In this document: positions 57,973 through 64,000 of the stretch, in pieces | Position numbering within the stretch: the stretch's first letter is position 1 | Layout: every line of letters starts with the position of its first letter | Made by a program: the position numbers and the translations under genes | DNA from: Nitrospirota bacterium | GTDB taxonomy: Bacteria > Nitrospirota > Nitrospiria > Nitrospirales > Nitrospiraceae | DNA: 64,000 nucleotides | Direction of reading: 5' to 3' | Assembly (NCBI GenBank): GCA_030682135.1 | Contig: JAUXQT010000107.1 | Location: 19,701-83,700, forward strand | Notes under the pieces: model-generated | Seen by the model: the letters and a program-made list of their open reading frames with translations, nothing else | What the model was told of the DNA's origin: nothing | Database searches by the model: none

Positions 57973-60208
57973 TGAAACGCACCTCCGTACGATCGCTGGC
58001 GATGGGCCATTCGCCACGAATGACGACCGCGCCGTCGTTGAACAACACGAAATTATTCCATCCGTAAAAAAAGAGCAGCCGCGCCACCTTCGCCACGGCC
58101 TGAGGGGTCGCCGCATACAGCACCGTCACGACACTGCCAGGTCGGTCGACTCGGTGGCAACTGGCCAGCAGGGCCAGCCCAGACCCTTCGTGCGCCCGTC
58201 CCATCACCGTGACGCCCTTGTCGTTCAGCATCGCGCGCTCACCGCACTGCTTGGCGAGGATCGATTGAATCCCCGCGCGGGATTCCGGGCCGCCCAATAC
58301 TAACACCGAACCATCTTGAGGCAACAGCCCGTCCTCTGCCATCGAAGCTATCACCGTTCGCTCGTTAATCGGTTTCTGCTGTTCTTGCGCTTCGATGCGC
58401 GCGACCACGTCGCGAAACGGAGAGGGATGCCCCGGCTCATCCGTAAAGGCCATCAGCACCGAGCGTCGCCGATCGGTGACATAGTGATTGAGCCCCGGCG
58501 GCAACGATTGCCGGTCGATCCGTCGAAAGGTCATGAACTCGGGGTCGAGATCAATCGAGATCGGTCGAGCGGGCAGGGTCATGGCAATCGTCTCGCGTAA
58601 CCCGCGCAGCGGCACAGTCAGGACCTGTTCACGATCGCCCTCCATGCGAATCAATAACTGAAGGGGAAGGCGAAAGGGCTTGCCCGATTGAACGATCGTG
58701 ACCTCAAGCTGATGGGCCGATCCATTTTTCCCCGCAACAGGACGGGCAACGGCCTCCGACAACGACAACATGGGCGCCCCGTCCTGTTCCACCCATTGCG
58801 CGAAAAACCATCGGAGATCCTGGCGGCTCTCTTCCCCAAAGATCCGTTCAAGATCGCGCCATTCCACATGCCTTCCACGATACTGCCCCCCCAGGCTCTT
58901 CAGGGCTCGCCAGAACGTCTCGTCTCCCACCTCCTGGCGCAGGAGGTGGAACAGCATAGCGGATTTTTGATAGCCGATGGCATTGTCATGCTCATCCAGT
59001 TTGTGCGTGAATTCTGCGACCGGATAGTCCCGCTCCGGCGGGACATGAAGGTTATAGCCCTGCACCATCAGACGGCGTTGATCCCGTGCCTGCGCTGGAT
59101 CTCCCACCAATTCGTGCCAATAATAATTGGCCAGATAGGTCGTCAGCCCTTCCACCCAATTCCCGCGATCGGCGCGATTGAAGACATCGTTGCCGATCCA
59201 GGAATGCACAATCTCGTGGCCGAGTGCATAGGGCTGCACATAGTGCCGCTTGATGACGCCGCTCCCCAATAGGGTGAAGGAGGGCATGCCGAGCCCACTC
59301 GCAAAGAAATTCTCCACCACGGCGAACTTCTCAAACGGATAGGGACCCAGCAGCGGAATGTAGGCCTCCAAATACCGTGCGGTGGCATCGAGATATTCCT
59401 CGGCCAAATGTGCATCGTCGGGAAAGAGGTAGGTCGAGAGCTGAACCCTCTGACCGGTCCTGGCTGTCCAGTCGCGAAACGTGGTGACGAACCTGTTCGC
59501 CACGAGCGTGAGCGCTTCGCTCGGCTGCGTCACCGTCCATTCTGTCATCACCATTCCAGCCTGACGGCAAGTTCCGGCAGGACAGGCACGCGCTTCACCG
59601 GCCTTCCCCTGGGTCACGGAGGTCCATCCCGCTGGCACGGCAACCAGCAGGGTATAGGTGCTGAGCGATTCCGGAACATCCGGATACCAGTGGCTTTCGC
59701 TGCTCACATAGACACCTTCCGGCCCGATATGCCCGGCTGTCTCACTAGGCGTCACAAAGCGAAGATGGCGTGGATCGCGCGGCGGATCGTTGACGACCCC
59801 ATGGTAGTGAACATCCAGTGTCACCGGGCCTGCAACCAGGATCTGCGAGGGAATGGTCACATATTGCGCCGACTCCGGCGTGGCGCCATGTTCGACTTCA
59901 TACGGCACATCGTCACTCACGACCTCCGTCCCCGACGATCTGTGCACGAGTGCCACACGGTCGACCTGAAGCGTGGAGGCGAGCGAGAAACGAAGCGACG
60001 TCTGCGACTGCGCCACCTCAAGGGTCAGCCGATCTGTTGCGATAAGGGCATGTTGTTCGGGGACGATCTGTACGAACAGATCGTGATGCATCATGATCTG
60101 TCGTGGTGAGGCAGGCTCGGCTGCGCAGGCTATACCGGGCGCCCCGCCGCTGAAAAGTGCGAGGAGCATGAGAGGGAGGAAAGAGACGATCCTACTTCCG
60201 ATTGGCAT
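57950..60208 (-). CDS. M1-family metallopeptidase (aminopeptidase N-like), secreted
   Basis: Zinc aminopeptidase-type protein, 752 aa, with a signal peptide (1-30, ending GIACAAEPA). The zinc site HEIVHSW lies near 330 with the third ligand Glu in WVEGLTTYLANYY 18 residues on. The usual GAMEN exopeptidase loop is replaced by a GLGMPSF segment, so exopeptidase specificity is uncertain. A C-terminal region (about 560-752) has no peptidase motif and ends with NFVLFNDGAVVIRGEW. ATG 60208 gives the signal peptide. It is cotranscribed with the double-receiver gene upstream and the TolB-like gene downstream. Confidence 0.91.
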   Translation of the reverse strand: MPIGSRIVSFLPLMLLALFSGGAPGIACAAEPASPRQIMMHHDLFVQIVPEQHALIATDRLTLEVAQSQTSLRFSLASTLQVDRVALVHRSSGTEVVSDDVPYEVEHGATPESAQYVTIPSQILVAGPVTLDVHYHGVVNDPPRDPRHLRFVTPSETAGHIGPEGVYVSSESHWYPDVPESLSTYTLLVAVPAGWTSVTQGKAGEARACPAGTCRQAGMVMTEWTVTQPSEALTLVANRFVTTFRDWTARTGQRVQLSTYLFPDDAHLAEEYLDATARYLEAYIPLLGPYPFEKFAVVENFFASGLGMPSFTLLGSGVIKRHYVQPYALGHEIVHSWIGNDVFNRADRGNWVEGLTTYLANYYWHELVGDPAQARDQRRLMVQGYNLHVPPERDYPVAEFTHKLDEHDNAIGYQKSAMLFHLLRQEVGDETFWRALKSLGGQYRGRHVEWRDLERIFGEESRQDLRWFFAQWVEQDGAPMLSLSEAVARPVAGKNGSAHQLEVTIVQSGKPFRLPLQLLIRMEGDREQVLTVPLRGLRETIAMTLPARPISIDLDPEFMTFRRIDRQSLPPGLNHYVTDRRRSVLMAFTDEPGHPSPFRDVVARIEAQEQQKPINERTVIASMAEDGLLPQDGSVLVLGGPESRAGIQSILAKQCGERAMLNDKGVTVMGRAHEGSGLALLASCHRVDRPGSVVTVLYAATPQAVAKVARLLFFYGWNNFVLFNDGAVVIRGEWPIASDRTEVRFNASNLIR

Positions 60209-60218
60209 CGGAAGGGTT

Positions 60219-61004
60219 TTAGCATTCGCGACAGACGAGCACAAGCTGGATAGAGGTCAACAATTGCTCAAGGTCGACAGGCTTCCCGATGACTTCTTGC
60301 GGCCCCATGACCCAGGCTTCGTCGAGACGGTCTTCGTCGTGGCTCCCGGTGATGATGATGACCCCGCCGGTATATTCGCGTTGGCGAAGTTGCCGAAGCA
60401 CCTCGACACCGTCCATACCTGGCATGATCAGATCGAGCAGAATCAGATCGGGCGGCGCCTGCTCCACCATCGAAAGGGCTTCAGCGCCATCTTTCACACC
60501 AAGGGCGCGATAACCGCGGAGACTGAGAAACTGGACGAGCAGGTCGCGGACCAAGGGCTCGTCATCGACGACGAGAATCGTTTCCCCCGTATCGGCCACG
60601 GCGGCACTGTCCGCCGCCCCTGGCAACGCGGAGACGGATCGAGCCGGAAGCTGCACTACCCGATTGACGCATTCGACCAGCACATCGAGCGAGAGACCCT
60701 TGCGGATAAAGTCGGTGACACGCAACCCTCGCGCTTGATTTTCCTGTTCCTCGGTCGCCCCGCCTCCCAAAATGATCACCGGCGCATAGGGATCGTACGC
60801 ACGAATTTCTTTGAGAACGGTCAGCCCATCCATTTCCGGCATGCGAAGATCGAGAATGGTGACTCGCGGAGCATGTTGGCGAAAGATCGTCAGGCCTTCG
60901 ATTCCGCTCGTCGCCGTCAACACCTGATATCCGTGTCGAGTGAACACGGACTGGATCAGCTCGCAGTTCATGCGATCGTCATCGATCACTAAAATCTTGA
61001 TCAT
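60219..61004 (-). CDS. Response regulator with two receiver domains
   Basis: The 261-aa protein consists of two CheY-like receivers and no output domain. The first has Asp52 in ILDLRMPEMDG and Lys102 in FIRKG; the second has Asp191 in LLDLIMPGMDG, a conserved Thr/Ser in IIITGSHDE and Lys in VIGKPVD. A linker of about 20 residues rich in Ala joins them. It may act as a phosphate sink or relay. It precedes the M1 peptidase gene by 10 bases; no kinase is adjacent. Confidence 0.92.
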   Translation of the reverse strand: MIKILVIDDDRMNCELIQSVFTRHGYQVLTATSGIEGLTIFRQHAPRVTILDLRMPEMDGLTVLKEIRAYDPYAPVIILGGGATEEQENQARGLRVTDFIRKGLSLDVLVECVNRVVQLPARSVSALPGAADSAAVADTGETILVVDDEPLVRDLLVQFLSLRGYRALGVKDGAEALSMVEQAPPDLILLDLIMPGMDGVEVLRQLRQREYTGGVIIITGSHDEDRLDEAWVMGPQEVIGKPVDLEQLLTSIQLVLVCREC

Positions 61005-61115
61005 GTCTCAGCCTTATCGAGAACAATGTGTGGCGCGCCACGTTGGGATCATCGGCACATGTACCCTACCACGGACGATGCCGACTGAGAAGAAAATGCC
61101 ACGATTTCACAGGGG

Positions 61116-62057
61116 TTACGCTGATGATGACGGCGGCGATGTCCCGATGAGCGCATCCACAAAGGCATCGCTCTTGAAATCCTGCAAGTCCTCGACCGAC
61201 TCTCCGACCCCGATCAGTCTCACAGGCAACTTAAGTTCCTCGGCGATCGCAACCACGATCCCTCCGCGAGCGGTACCGTCGAGCTTCGTCAGAACCAAGC
61301 CGGTCACGCCGACAGTCTGATGAAATTGACGGGCTTGGGACAGCGCGTTTTGCCCGACCGTGGCATCCAGCACAAGGAGTACTTCGTGCGGCGCACCGGG
61401 ACATTCCTGCGCGATCACGCGGGTGATCTTGCGGAGTTCGTCCATGAGATTCGATTTCGTGTGCAGCCGGCCGGCCGTATCGATCAAGACCACGTCCACC
61501 TTCCGGGCTTTTGCGGCAGCGATCCCATCGAACGCAACTGCGGCAGGATCGGCTCCATGCCGGTGGCGAATCACGTCGACGCCAACCCGGTCGGCCCACA
61601 CTTGCAGCTGATCGATCGCCGCCGCGCGAAAGGTATCGGCTGCCACCAACAGCGGCACCTTCCCTGCCTGCACAAGCCGCTGCGCGATTTTCGCGATCGT
61701 CGTCGTCTTGCCCACACCATTCACCCCTACGGTCAAGATGACGAAGGGCTTGGGACCTTTCGCAAGCAAGGACTCCAACGACAGTCCTTGCACGGGCGTC
61801 AGGACATCGAGCAGCGTGTCTCGCAACATCTTCTGCACCTGCGCAGCTTGCGAAGCATCGGTCCCCTGGAGCTGCCTTTTCAGACGTTCCATGACGCGAT
61901 CCACGACGCGGACGCCGAGATCGGAGGCAATGAGCGACTCTTCGAATTCCTCCAAGAGGGCAGGATCCGCCGCACGGCCCAGCAGCCGATCCAACGACCC
62001 GCGCAGGACATCGCGTGTCTTGGTCAGCCCGTCACTGAGTCTCTGTAGCCATCCCAT
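61116..62057 (-). CDS. ftsY: Signal recognition particle receptor FtsY
   Basis: SRP-family GTPase targeting ribosomes with membrane-protein chains to the translocon, 313 aa. The NG domain is complete: helical N part, G1 GVNGVGKTTT at 111-120, AADTFRAAAIDQL, DTAGRLHTKSNLM, TKLDGTARGG, and GVGESVEDLQDF. The acidic A domain of the E. coli protein is absent, as in many bacteria. Repeat copy 4 lies in the gap just upstream. Confidence 0.96.
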   Translation of the reverse strand: MGWLQRLSDGLTKTRDVLRGSLDRLLGRAADPALLEEFEESLIASDLGVRVVDRVMERLKRQLQGTDASQAAQVQKMLRDTLLDVLTPVQGLSLESLLAKGPKPFVILTVGVNGVGKTTTIAKIAQRLVQAGKVPLLVAADTFRAAAIDQLQVWADRVGVDVIRHRHGADPAAVAFDGIAAAKARKVDVVLIDTAGRLHTKSNLMDELRKITRVIAQECPGAPHEVLLVLDATVGQNALSQARQFHQTVGVTGLVLTKLDGTARGGIVVAIAEELKLPVRLIGVGESVEDLQDFKSDAFVDALIGTSPPSSSA

Positions 62058-62085
62058 AAATTTACCCGTGATGCTTTCGATTCAC

Positions 62086-62212
62086 AGCAGAATGCTGAAA
62101 CAGGCCACCAGCGGCGTTCTCGCTTCGTTCAGACCCTCAACGTACCCCGGAGGGTACGCCTCGGTCTTTCACTCGCTGCGGCCTTGCTGGACGGCCCGTT
62201 TGAGCATCCTAC
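62086..62212 (+). repeat. Palindromic ~120 bp dispersed repeat, copy 4
   Basis: AGAATGCTGAAACAGGCC at the left and GGCCCGTTTGAGCATCCT at the right, with the shared core GCGGCGTTCTCGCTTC and GCTGCGGCCTTGCTGGAC. The internal palindrome is GTACCCCGGAGGGTAC. It lies between ftsY and ybeY, 24 kb from the other three copies. Confidence 0.87.
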
Positions 62213-62284
62213 AGCAATCTCCCTATTATGCCCGCAGGCTCACCATCGAAGACCCGCATCCCTACTGATTTTTCCCGCGACCTA

Positions 62285-62725
62285 CTAGCTTCGCTCGCGG
62301 GAGAGCGACCGCAGAATCATCCGTTCCCGGCGTTGCATCCGCCGCGCTTCTTTCTCGCTTCGCTCATGATCGTAGCCGCAGAGATGCAGAATGCCGTGAA
62401 CCAGGAGCACCGTCAGCTCTTCATCCAACGATCGCTGGCCCTCTTTTGCTTGACGGACTGCCGTCGGCACGGCAATGACCACATCGCCAAGCACCGCCGA
62501 AGAGGAATGGGGCGCTTCCCGCATGGCAAAGGCCAGCACGTCGGTCGTGCGGTCCTTCCCCCGATACTGACGATTGAGACTCCTCATCCGCTGGTCGCCC
62601 ACGAACAGAATGCCAAGCTCCGCCGAGGCTTCGCCGACATCGGACAGAATCGCCCGTGCCTGTCGATCCAGGCGCGCCTGGTCGAACGTGACACGTCGAA
62701 CCTGAGTCTGCATATGCACCGGCAT
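62285..62725 (-). CDS. ybeY: Endoribonuclease YbeY
   Basis: Zinc endoribonuclease for 16S rRNA 3'-end maturation and ribosome quality control, 146 aa. The diagnostic HGILHLCGYDH motif is at residues 110-120, with YRGKDRTTDVLAFAM earlier. ATG 62725 overlaps the phoH stop by one base (TAATG), giving translational coupling; another ATG at 62713 is possible. The phoH-ybeY order is widely conserved. Confidence 0.95.
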   Translation of the reverse strand: MPVHMQTQVRRVTFDQARLDRQARAILSDVGEASAELGILFVGDQRMRSLNRQYRGKDRTTDVLAFAMREAPHSSSAVLGDVVIAVPTAVRQAKEGQRSLDEELTVLLVHGILHLCGYDHERSEKEARRMQRRERMILRSLSRERS

Positions 62726-63795
62726 TAATGCGACTGGCCCCACGAGTCCGTGAGTGCTGAGGCAGGGGTAGCAGGCTTCGGCGGCTTGTGATGCGGCGCG
62801 GGCGATGGTCGACGCCCAGTTGCGCCCGATGAAGAACCGGAGGGCTGAAGGGTCTGCTGGTGATGATCGTAGGCTTTGATAATGTCCTGCACCAACTTGT
62901 GACGGACCACGTCACGCTCGTCGAAGTAGACAAATTGAATGCCCTCGACGTCGCGCAAAATCTCCCGCACCTCGATCAGGCCGGAGACCCGTTCAGGCGG
63001 CAGATCCACCTGAGTGATATCACCAGTCACAACCACCTTCGAATGAAACCCGAGCCGCGTGAGGAACATCTTCATTTGCTCCGCCGTGGCATTCTGCGCT
63101 TCGTCGAGAATGACGAACGAATCGTTCAACGTCCGGCCTCGCATAAACCCGAGTGGCGCAATTTCAATGTCACCTCGCTCGATCGCGCGCGTAGCCCGCT
63201 CCATATCCATCATGTCGAACAGGGCGTCGTACAGAGGACGGAGATAGGGATTCACCTTGGCATACATATCGCCGGGCAAAAATCCGATCTTCTCGCCCGC
63301 TTCAACAGCCGGCCGCGCCAGAATGATCCGGCTGACTTCCTTTTTCATCAAGGCGCTCACCGCCATCGCCATCGCCAGATAGGTCTTGCCTGTTCCAGCC
63401 GGACCGATCCCGATCACGATATCGTGTGTTTCAATGGCTTCGATATACGCTTTCTGCGTCGGCGTTTTCGGCGCGACGAATCGTTTCTTCGTCACGATGG
63501 TGGCCGCACTGGAAAGGAGTTCTTTGATCGGAGTCTCGGGACTCTGCCGGAGCGCACTCAAGGCATGGGTAATATCCTCAGGCTGGAGGACCATCCCGTC
63601 GTTGGCGAGACTAGCAAGTTCCGTGAGAACACGCTCTGCATAACGTGTGGCGTCAGGGGTACCGTCGAGGGTAAGTTCCTCGCCTCGTGCCGAAAGGCGC
63701 ACGCCGAGGTCTTCTTCGATCAGCTTGAGGTGCCGGTCGTGGTGACCGAACAACACCGCGGTATTGGTGCCTTCTCGTAGTTTTAGTTTACGCAC
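62725..63795 (-). CDS. ybeZ: PhoH-family ATPase (YbeZ)
   Basis: Cytoplasmic ATPase associated with YbeY and RNA metabolism, 356 aa. The N-terminal KH-like region (LFGHHDRHLKLIEEDLGVRLSARGEE) precedes the PhoH core: Walker A GPAGTGKTYLA near 131, ILARPAVEAGEKIGFLPGD, and Walker B FVILDEAQNAT near 228. The tail (about 315-356) is Pro/Ser/His rich. Starts at GTG 63795. It is coupled to ybeY. Confidence 0.95.
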   Translation of the reverse strand: MRKLKLREGTNTAVLFGHHDRHLKLIEEDLGVRLSARGEELTLDGTPDATRYAERVLTELASLANDGMVLQPEDITHALSALRQSPETPIKELLSSAATIVTKKRFVAPKTPTQKAYIEAIETHDIVIGIGPAGTGKTYLAMAMAVSALMKKEVSRIILARPAVEAGEKIGFLPGDMYAKVNPYLRPLYDALFDMMDMERATRAIERGDIEIAPLGFMRGRTLNDSFVILDEAQNATAEQMKMFLTRLGFHSKVVVTGDITQVDLPPERVSGLIEVREILRDVEGIQFVYFDERDVVRHKLVQDIIKAYDHHQQTLQPSGSSSGATGRRPSPAPHHKPPKPATPASALTDSWGQSH

Positions 63796-64000
63796 GCGTT
63801 GGGCTTAAGTTCCTTCTTCGTCCGTTGTGCCTCATTCTAGCAATAAGAAAACGCGGAGACAACTAGCAGTGTGTTGACAAACGAGCTATTCGAACCGGTT
63901 CTCTTGGGTGGCCTGGTCTGACTCCGTTCTTTGTTGAATGGACGGCCTATCTATGATGGACGCTGAGCCCTTTCTTTTCTGGGCTCCCCCTTTATCCCCG
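63796..64000. other. Intergenic region upstream of ybeZ
   Basis: 205 bases to the window end with no supportable gene. It should contain the ybeZ promoter on the minus strand; I could not identify convincing boxes. A TTGACA on the plus strand near 63875 has no matching -10. Confidence 0.5.

Overview
The window reads as chromosomal DNA of a Gram-negative, chemolithotroph-like bacterium with roughly 55-60% GC. The gene set points to the phylum Nitrospirota, most likely a Nitrospira-type organism: an alginate-export-type porin, a rubrerythrin/Fe-S oxidoreductase/DUF3501 cluster, a MauG-type di-haem peroxidase, a DUF1264 lipoprotein and many SAM, PIN and YkgJ-type small genes. This assignment is inferred from gene content only; no rRNA is present.

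Layout. 0-8 kb: PBP1A (cut by the window edge, minus), the GTPase BipA, an unknown gene, a peroxiredoxin with a strong terminator, a thioredoxin-like protein and a hybrid histidine kinase. 8-14 kb: a tandem-domain PTPS/QueD-like enzyme, a DUF3501 / CCG-domain Fe-S oxidoreductase / rubrerythrin redox set, RmlC, a MoaD/ThiS-like protein, HU, and a YkgJ pair. 14.9-15.15 kb: tRNA-Arg(CCG) and tRNA-Lys(CTT). 15.3-27 kb: a fatty-acid and lipid catabolism block (two thiolases, acyl-CoA dehydrogenase, fused FadB/J-type enzyme, acyl-CoA ligase, LhgO-like oxidase, patatin-like and glycerophosphodiester hydrolases). 27-31 kb: outer-membrane barrel, CZB protein, cytochrome c, DUF1264 lipoprotein, di-haem peroxidase. 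31-34.4 kb: a lysine-catabolism-like operon (lysine 6-dehydrogenase/saccharopine dehydrogenase-like, ALDH7-type dehydrogenase, VOC enzyme). 34.4-38.4 kb: minimal ImmA-type protease, EVE protein, YdcF, PQQ-type sugar dehydrogenase, and three copies of a ~120 bp palindromic repeat. 38.4-57 kb: a repeat-rich stretch with ThrH, RecQ, VapBC, a porin, TatA/TatB, a MidA-type methyltransferase, a motif-degenerate ABC protein with an antiporter and UspA, and a glycosyltransferase/LAB_N/ArnT-like/PAP2 envelope-lipid group. 57-64 kb: TolB-like protein, M1 peptidase, double-receiver regulator, FtsY, YbeY and PhoH.

The most unusual feature is in 38.4-57 kb. Degenerate 7-bp repeats, arranged as inverted arms, bracket two separate four-helix-bundle (S23/IVP-type) genes in elements of about 420 bp. 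Similar arms occur alone between genes, at stop and start codons, and in frame inside coding sequences (ArnT-like transferase, PAP2 phosphatase, MidA-type methyltransferase, YkgJ protein). I read this as a small non-autonomous or self-encoded mobile element family that tolerates, or is selected for, translatable insertions. A second repeat family (four ~120 bp imperfect palindromes) and a third (CCTCCCC-type, flanking vapBC) add to the picture.
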